From: a bacterium
GTDB lineage: Bacteria > Planctomycetota > B15-G4
Assembly: GCA_030428785.1 (NCBI GenBank)
Contig: JAUIEF010000023.1
Span: 1 to 40,596, forward strand
DNA: 40,596 bases
Reading direction: 5' to 3'
The notes below the pieces were generated by a model, which saw only the letters and a program-made list of their open reading frames with translations, searched no databases and was not told the origin of the DNA. A program made the translations under genes and the position numbers. Positions 33,119 through 40,596 of the stretch are shown here, piece after piece; position 1 is the first letter of the stretch, and every line of letters starts with the position of its first letter.

Positions 33119-33133
33119 TCAGAACGTTGTTCT

Positions 33134-33623
33134 ACGTGCGGACCCGTCGCTGCACTCGTGCACGTCGCTGAAGAGGACCTTGCCGGCGCTGCGCTGCCAC
33201 GTCACCCATCCATGGGCGATCCCACGACCATGGTCTCGTTGCGCCGCGCGCGAAGAGGGGCAGCCCCCGATCAGCCTGGAGCGTGTTTGGATGAGCCGCG
33301 GGCTCGCCGCGGCGGCGGGGAGACGCCGGTCCGACGACTCGCGGGGCGGGCCGGGGTCCTCTGTTTCGGACGCCGAACCCGGTCTCCTCAGTGCGAGGCT
33401 CCCGTCAACGGCGACTCGAGGCGAGACGGACGCGTTCCGATCCGGCTGGCACCTTCGTCCGACCGGGTCGGCGCGTCCCCTCGCCCGTCGCGCGTCACGC
33501 GGGGAAAGGTCGTCCGTCCCGTGTCTTGAACCGGAGCACGGCACCGCACACGATCTGCGGCGCCGGCGGGAGACCGCTCCGGCACGACACCACGACGACC
33601 GCATCCTGAGCCGGAGCCTTCCC
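33134..33623. other. Gene-free stretch, nothing recognised
   Basis: About 490 bp between the putative divergent promoter at 33091-33133 and the pectate-lyase-like gene. No reading frame here has a start, ribosome binding site and protein-like composition together; the open frames give Arg/Pro/Ser-rich sequence. I see no repeat or strong hairpin. Confidence 0.5.
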
Positions 33624-35282
33624 GTGAGGCCCACCCCCCTCGTCCGGGCCACCGGACCGTCCTCCCCGTCCGTCCTCGTCCGCGTGGCGCTCGCCGCGCT
33701 GCTCACGAGCGGCGGGCTCGCCGCGCAGACCCGCGACCCCGGCTGGCTCGTCGACGGCGACGACCTCCTGTCGGTGCCCACCGGCAACGTGGGCGTCGGC
33801 ACGGACACGCCGCGCGAGAAGCTCGAGGTCGCCGGGAACCTGCTCGTCGACGAGGTGCTCACGCGCGGCCGCGTCGTCGACGCGCGCGCGTTCGGCGCGG
33901 ACCCCGCCGACGACGGGGTCGACGACCACCCCGCGCTCCAGGCGGCGATCCGGCACCTCGAGGAGCGCGGCGGCGGCACGCTCGTCATCCCGACGGGCGT
34001 GTACCGACTCGGCGCGACGCTGCACATCGGCAAGCCCGTCTGGATCCGCGGCGCCGGCGCGGGCGGCGACTCCGCCGCGGCGGCCTCGACCGCGAGCGGC
34101 CTCGCCGTGCTGCGCTGGGACATCCAGGGCCTGCCCGACCCCATGGTCCTCGTGCGCTCCGAGACGCCCGGCAACTGGGTGCACGGCGGCGGCATGGAGG
34201 GCGTCGTGCTCGACGGCTTCAACAGCGCGCGCATCGGCGTCCAGGCGTCGAGCACGAGCGGCTGGGTGTTCGACGGCGAGGTGCGACGCGTCGTCGAGAC
34301 CGGCCTGCGATTCGACGGCGACAACGGCGCGCTCGGCACCTTCAACCGCATCGAGGACTACAAGTTCGTGTACGGCTCGCAGCCCGCCGTGCAGCAGGCG
34401 GACGGCCTGGTCCTCGACGGCGTGACGCAGACGCACGTCCGCTCGATCCGCGGCCTGTACTTCGACGGCGACATGATCGAGTTCCGGTACACGGACAACA
34501 ACGTCGTCGAGAAACTGCAGGGCTCGCGGCACCCGCTCGGCGACGGCGTGGGCCTGCGGTTCTCGCCCGCGCAGCCGAAGCCGGCGCGCAACAACTTCGT
34601 GACCTACGCCGTGGGGCGCGTCGTCGCGTCGGCCGGCACCTTCGGCAACCGCATCCAGCACCTCATCTCGGAGGGCAGCTCGGTGATCGTCGAGGAGGGC
34701 GCGCAGCTCCACTACGAGACCGAGGACTACCAGACGTCCGGGCTGTACCGCACGCCGGCGTACGTGCTGGCCGACGTGCGCGAGATCGGCACGGCGGAGT
34801 TCCAGCGGCTCGAGGGCGACGCGCGCGCGGGCATCGCGGCGCGGCTCTGGAGCTCGTGGGACCTCGCGCCCGACGGCGGCGCGCGCATCGGCGTGAACGT
34901 CGCGCCGCCCGCCGAGTACGACGACGGCCGGATCACGCGCCTCGACGTGAGCTACACGACCGACGCCGCGAACGCGTCCGCCGCGTGGGGCGCGCGCGTG
35001 CGGCTGCTCGTGCGCGGCAGCAGCCCCGGCGCGGACCTCTCCGTGCCGGACGTCGACGTCGTCGCGAGCTTCCCCGTGCAGGACGCGCCGGACCGGCAGG
35101 CCGTCGCGAGCGTGCCGCTCGACGTGCCCTACGCGCGCGGCGACACGATCTACCTCTCGCTCGAGCGCGTCGACGGCGTGGCCGGGCGCGTCCAGGTGCT
35201 CGGCGCGGGCGTGCACTACGAGGGGCACGGTCCGGACAGCCCGGGCTCGGGTCCCTTCGACGTGCCGCCGCGCGGGAGCTGA
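33624..35282 (+). CDS. Secreted pectate-lyase-3-type beta-helix protein
   Basis: 552 residues from GTG at 33624, GGAG 9 nt upstream; signal peptide about 1-37 (VLVRVALAALLTSGGLAAQ). Residues about 50-75 read GNVGVGTDTPREKLEVAGNL, a motif usually met before repeats in tail-fibre and surface proteins with trimeric or endosialidase-chaperone modules. Then a classical Pectate_lyase_3 start: VDARAFGADPADDGVDDHPA (about 89-108), ALQAAIRHLEERGGGTLVIP and GVYRLGATLHI. The beta-helix extends to about 400, followed by a C-terminal beta-sandwich (about 430-540). Probably binds or cuts polysaccharide outside the cell; catalytic residues not assignable. Confidence 0.85.
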   Translation: MRPTPLVRATGPSSPSVLVRVALAALLTSGGLAAQTRDPGWLVDGDDLLSVPTGNVGVGTDTPREKLEVAGNLLVDEVLTRGRVVDARAFGADPADDGVDDHPALQAAIRHLEERGGGTLVIPTGVYRLGATLHIGKPVWIRGAGAGGDSAAAASTASGLAVLRWDIQGLPDPMVLVRSETPGNWVHGGGMEGVVLDGFNSARIGVQASSTSGWVFDGEVRRVVETGLRFDGDNGALGTFNRIEDYKFVYGSQPAVQQADGLVLDGVTQTHVRSIRGLYFDGDMIEFRYTDNNVVEKLQGSRHPLGDGVGLRFSPAQPKPARNNFVTYAVGRVVASAGTFGNRIQHLISEGSSVIVEEGAQLHYETEDYQTSGLYRTPAYVLADVREIGTAEFQRLEGDARAGIAARLWSSWDLAPDGGARIGVNVAPPAEYDDGRITRLDVSYTTDAANASAAWGARVRLLVRGSSPGADLSVPDVDVVASFPVQDAPDRQAVASVPLDVPYARGDTIYLSLERVDGVAGRVQVLGAGVHYEGHGPDSPGSGPFDVPPRGS

Positions 35283-35295
35283 CGCGAGGCGGCGG

Positions 35296-35331
35296 GCCGC
35301 GCCGGGCGGGGTTCCCGTCGCCCGGCGCGGC
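35296..35331. terminator. Perfect 13-bp stem hairpin between convergent genes
   Basis: GCCGCGCCGGGCG (35296-35308) and CGCCCGGCGCGGC (35319-35331) with a 10-nt loop. It begins 14 nt after the pectate-lyase-like stop and ends 32 nt before the convergent permease stop. There is no T-run, but the stem is very stable and symmetrical, so it could stop transcription in both directions. Confidence 0.6.
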
Positions 35332-35362
35332 GCCGTCGCGGGCGCGGCCGTCCGCGACGACG

Positions 35363-37375
35363 TCAGGCGCCGCTCATGATGACCGGCCGGTGCGCGGCGT
35401 CCGGCGTCTCCGAGGCCTCGCGGCTCGTCGCCGGCGGGCGCGTCGGCTCGACGAACGCGAGCGCGACCATCGCCGGGATGCCGAGCAGCGCGACGAGCGC
35501 CGTCCAGATCACGCGCCGGGAGCGGTCCTCCGGTGACGCGCCGAGGTGCACCCAGACCGAGCGCGCGAGCAGGAGCGCGACGACCCACGAGGCGAGCGCG
35601 AGCCACGGGCGGTTGCCGCCCGCGAGCGCCGGGTCGAGGACGAGCCGGTCCGCGGGGTGCCGGAGCGTCCGGTCGAACGCGGCCGGCGACTCCGTGAGCG
35701 CGACGAGCGACGCGAGCGGCGGCCGCACGACGTTGTGCGCGAGCGTCCCGGCGTACGCGGCCCACTCGCCCGCCGTGCGCGGCGTGTAGTCGTGCGCGAG
35801 GATGACCTCGCCGGTCTCCGCGTCGAGCACCTCGAGGCGCGGCAGCAACGCGTCGTCGTCGACCGCGCGCAGCCGCATGTCCCACGCGCCCGGCAGGTCG
35901 CTCTCGACGACGTCGCCCGGGTCGGACTCCCACGGCACCCAGCCGTCCGGCGTCCACGTCCAGAGGCCGGTCGTGCCGCGCGCGACGAGCGAGTCGCTGT
36001 AGCCGTACGGCTCGAGCAGCCCGACCGCGACGCGCCACCGTCCGTGCACGCGCTCGACGTCGAGCAGCCGGCCCTCGGGCAGCGGCGCGGGGACGAGCGT
36101 CTCGCCGTCGAGCCGCCAGGCCGTCGCGTCGGCGCGGTCGACGAGGCACGCGCCGCCGTCGCCGTCGAAGAGCGGGCGCGTCTCCGACGAGAAGCCGCCC
36201 GGCCGTTCGAGGCGGGCCTGACGGGGCTCGCCGTCGGGGCCGAGGGAGAGCGCGAGCACGTTCCGGCGGGCGCGGTCGTACCACGCGGCCTCCGGCCCGC
36301 GCGCCGAGGCGCGCACGTGGATGTACGGACCGTCGAAGGAGAACGCGTCGCCGACGTACGCGCGCCGGATCGGCGGCGGCGTCTCGCCGCCCCAGCCGAG
36401 CGGCGTGCTGTCCGGGTCGAACACCGTGAGGTACGGGTGCTCGGGCTTGTACGCCCAGCCGTCGTAGTCGGGCACGGGCTCGTCGGGGAGCGGCGCGCCG
36501 TCCGCGTCCGCGCGGAACCAGCCGCCGACGCCCCGCACGACACGCATGAGCTCGCCCGTCTCCTTGTCGAGGACGATGGTCGGCTGGTCCTCGAGCACGA
36601 CGTCGCGGAGTCCGCGCTGCAGGCCCGTGGGCATCGTGGCGAGCGGGAAGCCGAAGAAGAACAGCGCCGGCACGACGACCGCGATCGGCAGCCAGCGCGA
36701 CGTGCGCAGCGGCCGCTCGGGCTCGCCGCCGGCGACCTGCAGCCGCCACGCGAGCACGCCGAGCACGGCGCCGATCGCGAGGTGACCGAGCACGTAGCGC
36801 GCGACGGGCGCCTCCGTGACGCCGCCCCAGCGCAGCGAGAGCAGCGCCGACACGAGGTAGAGCGTCACCGCGCCGACGAACAGCATCATGAGCCGCGTGG
36901 CCTCGGTGCGCGGCATGGACGACGTCCACAAGCCGAGCCCGTAGCTCGACACGAGCACGGACGCGAGCGCGAGGTGGTCGAGCACGCGCTCCGGACGCGC
37001 GAGCGGCGCGACCTCCGAGAACAGGAAGAACCAGCTCCCGTGGAGGAAGAGCTCGAGCCCGAGGATGAGCGCGAGCCCGAGCAGCCCGGCGACGACCTTC
37101 GCGACGAACGCGCCCGTCGGACCCGTCGCGCGGTGGTGCAGGTAGGCCTCGGTGTGCTTCGTGCGCTCCTCGCGGAGCTGCCAGAACCCCATGGTCGTGC
37201 CGGCGGCCATGCAGAAGAGGACCCAGATCGCGCCGCCCTCGTCGAGGTCGCGCGTGGGCGGGCCGTAGTCGAGGACGTAGCGGCCCATGGCGGCGAGACC
37301 GATGCCGCCGAGCACGCCGGCGACGACGTTCTCGTTGAGCATCCCTCGGCATTCCTTGCGGAAGAGCGCGTTCAT
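35363..37375 (-). CDS. ABC transporter permease with large inserted propeller-like domain
   Basis: 670 residues; ATG at 37375 overlaps the ATPase stop (ATGA). Six or seven hydrophobic helices occupy about 15-250 (for example AKVVAGLLGLALILGLELFL, LMMLFVGAVTLYLVSALLSL, PIAVVVPALFFFGFPLATMP). A soluble domain of about 330 residues follows (about 255-590), with repeating WTPDGW/LDGETLVP-like strands that look like a beta-propeller. Two more helices lie at about 597-620 and 632-652. It belongs with the preceding YtrB/BcrA-type ATPase. The large insert is unusual for a permease and could be a sensor or substrate-binding part outside the membrane. Substrate unknown. Confidence 0.8.
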   Translation of the reverse strand: MNALFRKECRGMLNENVVAGVLGGIGLAAMGRYVLDYGPPTRDLDEGGAIWVLFCMAAGTTMGFWQLREERTKHTEAYLHHRATGPTGAFVAKVVAGLLGLALILGLELFLHGSWFFLFSEVAPLARPERVLDHLALASVLVSSYGLGLWTSSMPRTEATRLMMLFVGAVTLYLVSALLSLRWGGVTEAPVARYVLGHLAIGAVLGVLAWRLQVAGGEPERPLRTSRWLPIAVVVPALFFFGFPLATMPTGLQRGLRDVVLEDQPTIVLDKETGELMRVVRGVGGWFRADADGAPLPDEPVPDYDGWAYKPEHPYLTVFDPDSTPLGWGGETPPPIRRAYVGDAFSFDGPYIHVRASARGPEAAWYDRARRNVLALSLGPDGEPRQARLERPGGFSSETRPLFDGDGGACLVDRADATAWRLDGETLVPAPLPEGRLLDVERVHGRWRVAVGLLEPYGYSDSLVARGTTGLWTWTPDGWVPWESDPGDVVESDLPGAWDMRLRAVDDDALLPRLEVLDAETGEVILAHDYTPRTAGEWAAYAGTLAHNVVRPPLASLVALTESPAAFDRTLRHPADRLVLDPALAGGNRPWLALASWVVALLLARSVWVHLGASPEDRSRRVIWTALVALLGIPAMVALAFVEPTRPPATSREASETPDAAHRPVIMSGA

Positions 37376-38391
37376 GTCGGGCTCCCGTTCGCGGGGTGGT
37401 GACGGACGGCGCCCAGCGGGCGGGCGTCGTCGGGGGTCGGTGCGGTGTCCGGCGCGGGGGCCGCGCCCGTCGGGGCGGGGCCGGCGCCCGGCGGCGGCCC
37501 GCCCGCCGTGCCGTGCCCGCCGAGCAGGTCGAGGAAGAGCTCCTCGAGCGACGGCGTCTCCGCCGGCGAGACGGCCTCGACGGCGGCGGCGAGCGCCGCC
37601 TGCCGTGCGTCGTCGTGGTCGAGCAGCGTGAGCTCGAAGCCCTGGCTCACCGCGCGCGCCGCGAGCAGGCCGGGCACGGCGGGCGGCGCGTCGGCGGCGG
37701 TGCGCACGCGGCGTCGCTGCACGCGCCGCTTGAGGTCCTCGACGGACGCGTCGACGAGCAGGCGTCCGTCGGCGAGCAGGCCGACGCGGTCGGCGACGCG
37801 CTCCACGTCGGAGAGCACGTGCGAGCTCATGAGCACGGTGCAGCCGTCCTCGGCGATGGCGTCGACGAGCATCTCGAGCAGCTCGCGGCGCACGACGGCG
37901 TCGAGGCCGGCCGCCGGGTCGTCGAGCACGAGCACGTCGGGCCGCGCCGCGACCGCCACCGCGAGCGCGAGCTGGGCGCGCGCCCCGCGCGAGAGCTCGT
38001 CGACCTTGTGGCGGCCGCGCATGCCGAGCCGTTCGAGCAGGTCCTCCGCGCGGTCGCGGTCGAAGCGCCGGCGCGTGCCGGCCTCGAACGCGAGCACGCG
38101 GTCGACGGTCATCCAGCCGTAGAGCGCCGGCGTCTCGGCGACGTAGCCGATGCGGTCGCGCACCTCCGGCGTGAGCGCGGCGCTGTCGCGGCCGAGGACC
38201 TCCGTGCGGCCGCCGTCGCGCTGGAGGAAGCCGAGCAGCGTGCGCAGCGCGGTCGTCTTGCCGGCGCCGTTGCGGCCGAGCAGCGCGTAGACCTGACCGC
38301 GCGGCACCTCGAAGGAGAGGCCGCGCAGGACCCAGCGCTCGCCGTAGCGGCGGCGCAGCGCGTCGAAGCGGATCGCGGGCGAGTCGGTCAT
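37372..38391 (-). CDS. ABC transporter ATPase
   Basis: 339 residues; ATG at 38391 overlaps the GntR stop (ATGA). Walker A GRNGAGKTT (about 39-47), Q-loop region VAETPALYG, signature LSRGARAQL in place of LSGGQ (about 138), Walker B VLVLDDPAAGLD (about 155-166) and the switch His in SSH (about 193). The residue after the Walker B Asp is Asp instead of the usual catalytic Glu. This occurs in some families and may slow hydrolysis. After about 235 comes a C-terminal region ending in a 50-residue Pro/Ala/Gly-rich tail. In GntR(YtrA)-ABC operons such pumps often respond to envelope stress or antibiotics. Confidence 0.9.
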   Translation of the reverse strand: MTDSPAIRFDALRRRYGERWVLRGLSFEVPRGQVYALLGRNGAGKTTALRTLLGFLQRDGGRTEVLGRDSAALTPEVRDRIGYVAETPALYGWMTVDRVLAFEAGTRRRFDRDRAEDLLERLGMRGRHKVDELSRGARAQLALAVAVAARPDVLVLDDPAAGLDAVVRRELLEMLVDAIAEDGCTVLMSSHVLSDVERVADRVGLLADGRLLVDASVEDLKRRVQRRRVRTAADAPPAVPGLLAARAVSQGFELTLLDHDDARQAALAAAVEAVSPAETPSLEELFLDLLGGHGTAGGPPPGAGPAPTGAAPAPDTAPTPDDARPLGAVRHHPANGSPT

Positions 38392-38783
38392 GGGGAGTCC
38401 TCGGGGAAGTCGAGGCGATCGAGCTCGGCCTCGAGCGCGGCGGAGATCTCGTCCGCGCTCGCGCCGGTGTGGAACGCGTCCGTGACGACCCGGCGCATGG
38501 CGGCGGCGAGCCGACGCTTCCGCTCGCGCGCGGTGAGCGACGAGCGCTGCTCCTTCACGAAGCAGCCGGCGCCCTGCCGGCGGAGGATGACGTCCTCCGC
38601 CTCGAGCCGCTCGTACGCCCGGGCGACCGTGTTCGGGTTGATGGCGAGCTCGCGTGCGAGCTCCCGCACGGACGGCAGCTTGTCGCCCGCGGTCAGCTGC
38701 CCGGCGGCGACGGCCTCCTTGACGCCCTGGACGAGCTGCTCGAAGAGCGGCGCGGAGGCGGCGGGGTCGATGCGCAGGAGCAT
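38388..38783 (-). CDS. GntR-family regulator, YtrA subfamily
   Basis: 131 residues, ATG at 38783 (MLLRIDPAASAPLFEQLVQG). The winged helix is typical: QLTAGDKLPSVRELARELAI, then NPNTVARAYERLEAEDVILR (about 29-68), followed by the wing RRQGAGCFVK. The C-terminal part is only about 55 residues of helix, the mark of the YtrA subfamily, which lacks a large ligand domain and usually represses its own ABC transporter operon. The promoter and the perfect operator just upstream agree with that. Confidence 0.93.
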   Translation of the reverse strand: MLLRIDPAASAPLFEQLVQGVKEAVAAGQLTAGDKLPSVRELARELAINPNTVARAYERLEAEDVILRRQGAGCFVKEQRSSLTARERKRRLAAAMRRVVTDAFHTGASADEISAALEAELDRLDFPEDSP

Positions 38784-38831
38784 GGGGCTGTCCGACGGGT
38801 CCCGGAGACGATCGGCAGGGCGGCCGTCTCA

Positions 38832-38856
38832 ACTGTACTATGGCAGATAGTACAGT
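38832..38856. promoter_or_regulatory. GntR/YtrA operator
   Basis: ACTGTACTAT (38832-38841) and ATAGTACAGT (38847-38856), a perfect 10-bp inverted repeat with a 5-bp spacer. It covers the -10 box of the operon promoter and begins 48 bp before the GntR start. Confidence 0.85.
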
Positions 38857-38874
38857 GTGCCGAGCAGCTGTCAA
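38847..38874 (-). promoter_or_regulatory. Promoter of the GntR-ABC operon
   Basis: On the minus strand, consensus -35 TTGACA (complement of 38869-38874), 16 bp, then -10 TACTAT (complement of 38847-38852; 4 of 6). It is the best sigma-70 promoter in the window. The -10 lies inside the operator, so repressor binding would exclude polymerase. Confidence 0.75.
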
Positions 38875-38916
38875 GGGGGTGCACGGATGGCCCGGGATCG
38901 GGCCCGGGGACGGGGT

Positions 38917-40596
38917 TCAGCTGCCGGGCGGCGCGGGCGGGCTCGGCGGCGGGAGCAGGTCGGCCGGGGTCAGGATCGGCGGCGGAGGCACCGCGCCGCT
39001 CACGTGGTAGTCCTCGTCCGGGTCGGGAGCGGGGCTGTCGACGCCGAAGACGTCGACGCCCACGAGCGGGTACTCGCCCGCCTCGAAGTCGAGGCGCCCG
39101 AGCTCCTCGTCGGTGATGCGCGACACGATCCGCAGGCGCCCGGAGACGAGGTTCGGCCGGTACGTCGGCACGAGGAGGTTCTTCCCGGAGAGGACGACGT
39201 CGCAGCCACGCACCGGGTACTCGTCGGCGTCGAACGGGATCTCGCCGGTGAAGACCGCGTCGTCGATGTCGAGGATGCGCACGCGCCCCGTCGCCAGCCC
39301 CGGCATGTAGGTGGGCAGCCAGGCCTTCCGCGAGTCGGGGGACACGACGATGTCGACGCCCTGCACCGGGTACTCGTCCGGGTCGAGGTCGAGCCGCGTC
39401 GTCGTGAGGCCCTGTGTCTCGATGATCCACACGTGCCCGGTCGCGAACCCGTTGTCGTACGTCGGCAGGAGCGCGTACTCGCCGTCCGGCGTGAACACGA
39501 CGTCGCACTCCTCGACGGGGTACTCGTTGGTGTCGAACAGGATGGTCGAGACGAGGGTCCCGAGGTTCGAGAACACCCGGAGCCGGCCCCGCGCGAAGAG
39601 GTTGCTGTACGTGGGGAGCATGAAGAGGAACGCCTCGGGGTGGAAGACCGCGTCCACCGCGGTGAGCGGGTACTCGCCGCCGGTCAGCGGGATCTGCTGG
39701 CCCGAGTTCCCGGTCGGCACGTGGAACGTCCGCACGAAGGACGGGTTACCGCCCGTGGACGAGGTGGGCAGGACGACGAACTGCCCGTCCGGGCTCAGCA
39801 CGGGGTCGACGTCGAGGTGCGGGTGCTCGTTGCCGTTCAGCGGCCGCGTGGCGTAGATGACGCCCGAGTCGACGTCGATGAAGCGCACGCGCCCCGAGGC
39901 GCCGCCGGCGGTGTACGTCGCGAGCACCGCGCTCGCGCCGTCCGGCGTGACGACGAGGTCGACGCCCGGAACGGGGTGCTCGCCGCCGAGCAGGTCCACC
40001 TCGTGGAGCAGCGCTCCGGACGGGATGTCGACGATGCGCACGCGGCCCGACGCGAGGTTGTTGCGGTAGGTCGGGACGAGCAGCGTGTTCCCGTCCGGGG
40101 TGAGCACCGGGTCCACCTGCGGCAGCGGGAACTCGTTGCCCGGGAACGCGTGCACCGCCACCTCGGTGTACGTCTTGAGGTCGTAGATGCGGACGGCGCC
40201 GCTCGCGCCGCCGGCGCGGTACGTCGTGAGCATCGCGTAGCGCTCGTCCGGCGTGACGACGACGTCGACGCCCTCCACGGGGTGCTCGCCGCCCAGCAGG
40301 TCGAAGCGCGCGATCTGCCCCATGTGCGCCGCGTGCAGGACGGTCAGGTGACCGGAGGCGAGGTTCGCGTCGTACGTCGGCACGAGCACGCGGTGCCCGA
40401 CGAGCACGGCGTCGACGTCCGGGAGCATGTACTCGTTGCCGTTGAAGCCGTCGTAGCGCGCGAGCTCGGTGCCGTCCCAGCGGACGGTGCGCACCCGGCT
40501 CGTGCTCCCGGTGCTGCGTCGCGTCGGGAGGACGATGCGTGCGCCGCCGCCGATCGGGGGCGCCGCCTTGCGCTTCGCGAGCGGGTGCCCGGGGCC
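38917..40596 (-). CDS. Repeat protein, probable beta-propeller (5' end beyond window)
   Basis: 560 codons are visible, and the frame stays open through the right edge, where the same repeat continues (GARIVLPTRRSTG). The start is therefore outside the window; the GTG at 40494 is an internal codon. It contains nine full copies of a repeat of about 50 residues plus partial ones at both ends. Pattern: NEYP(L/V)xxVDxVxTPDGxxxLLPTY, then xxxLASGRVRIxD, then a variable LDLLGG-like strand. Each unit has about four strands, the size of one propeller blade. The last 25 residues are a Pro-rich tail (PPPPILTPADLLPPPSPPAP). No signal peptide is visible because the N-terminus is missing. No catalytic motif. 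Confidence 0.85.
   Translation of the reverse strand, partial: GPGHPLAKRKAAPPIGGGARIVLPTRRSTGSTSRVRTVRWDGTELARYDGFNGNEYMLPDVDAVLVGHRVLVPTYDANLASGHLTVLHAAHMGQIARFDLLGGEHPVEGVDVVVTPDERYAMLTTYRAGGASGAVRIYDLKTYTEVAVHAFPGNEFPLPQVDPVLTPDGNTLLVPTYRNNLASGRVRIVDIPSGALLHEVDLLGGEHPVPGVDLVVTPDGASAVLATYTAGGASGRVRFIDVDSGVIYATRPLNGNEHPHLDVDPVLSPDGQFVVLPTSSTGGNPSFVRTFHVPTGNSGQQIPLTGGEYPLTAVDAVFHPEAFLFMLPTYSNLFARGRLRVFSNLGTLVSTILFDTNEYPVEECDVVFTPDGEYALLPTYDNGFATGHVWIIETQGLTTTRLDLDPDEYPVQGVDIVVSPDSRKAWLPTYMPGLATGRVRILDIDDAVFTGEIPFDADEYPVRGCDVVLSGKNLLVPTYRPNLVSGRLRIVSRITDEELGRLDFEAGEYPLVGVDVFGVDSPAPDPDEDYHVSGAVPPPPILTPADLLPPPSPPAPPGS

Noticed and set aside
33119..34351. Long minus-strand reading frame opposite the pectate-lyase-like gene
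   Set aside because: Arg/Ser/Pro-rich shadow of the plus-strand gene, without a ribosome binding site or protein-like pattern.
40494..40494. GTG as the start of the 50-residue repeat protein
   Set aside because: The frame and the repeat pattern continue upstream of it to the window edge, so the true start lies outside.
1..40596. tRNA, rRNA, prophage or insertion sequence
   Set aside because: No tRNA cloverleaf, rRNA stretch, transposase, integrase or phage structural gene was recognised on reading the window. A covariance search would be needed to exclude small RNAs.

Overview
This is a very GC-rich window (about 70% or more by eye, except a dip near 31.65-33.1 kb) carrying about 29 genes on both strands with little spare DNA. 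It is dominated by secreted proteins with signal peptides (FG-GAP/VCBS and PKD repeats, parallel beta-helices, a 50-residue repeat propeller). It also has two ECF sigma factor operons, a CHAT caspase-like protease, a sulfatase-superfamily lipoprotein and a sulfotransferase. That mix fits an environmental Planctomycetota or Myxococcota-type bacterium. Planctomycetota is my preferred guess, but no rRNA, tRNA or ribosomal gene is present to settle it.

Layout. 0-2.8 kb: two divergent secreted proteins around a promoter region with two adjacent palindromes. 2.8-6.6 kb (minus): a tightly coupled three-gene operon of ECF sigma factor, single-pass membrane protein (putative anti-sigma) and CHAT protease with a signal peptide and a C-terminal membrane anchor. 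6.9-9.4 kb: coupled class V aminotransferase and Eis-like acetyltransferase. 9.3-12.8 kb: a secreted protein divergent from a second ECF operon (sigma, 275-residue soluble protein, Gly-rich secreted protein) with ATGA overlaps. 12.9-14.2 kb: threonine synthase. 14.2-18.2 kb: a small unknown protein and two secreted proteins. 18.2-21.2 kb: a sulfotransferase divergent from a GT4 glycosyltransferase with a coupled envelope protein. 21.2-25.1 kb (minus): a membrane-embedded spermidine-synthase-like protein coupled to a sulfatase-family lipoprotein whose nucleophile position is Thr.

25.1-26.9 kb is the strangest stretch. It is a cluster of minisatellite-type repeats in which two arrays of one decamer (GTGNACGGCC, ten copies; its reverse complement, six copies) lie in opposite orientation on either side of an S23/Avd-type four-helix-bundle gene and an orphan gene.

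26.9-31.6 kb: a TetR-ABC1 kinase operon with two exact operator palindromes, divergent from a secreted protein with a Lys/Ala-rich coiled coil and a beta-helix. 31.6-33.1 kb: a lower-GC pair, a lipoprotein and a Cys-rich secreted protein that appears to need a -1 frameshift. 33.6-35.3 kb: a pectate-lyase-like protein. 35.4-38.8 kb: a GntR (YtrA-type)-ABC ATPase-permease operon with a consensus promoter and a perfect 10+5+10 operator. 38.9 kb to the end: a 5'-truncated protein with nine full copies of a 50-residue repeat.

Convergent genes are packed unusually tightly (gaps of 5-7 nt, or overlap), and operon genes are mostly joined by 4-nt start/stop overlaps. This suggests that translational coupling is the main way the signalling modules keep stoichiometry.
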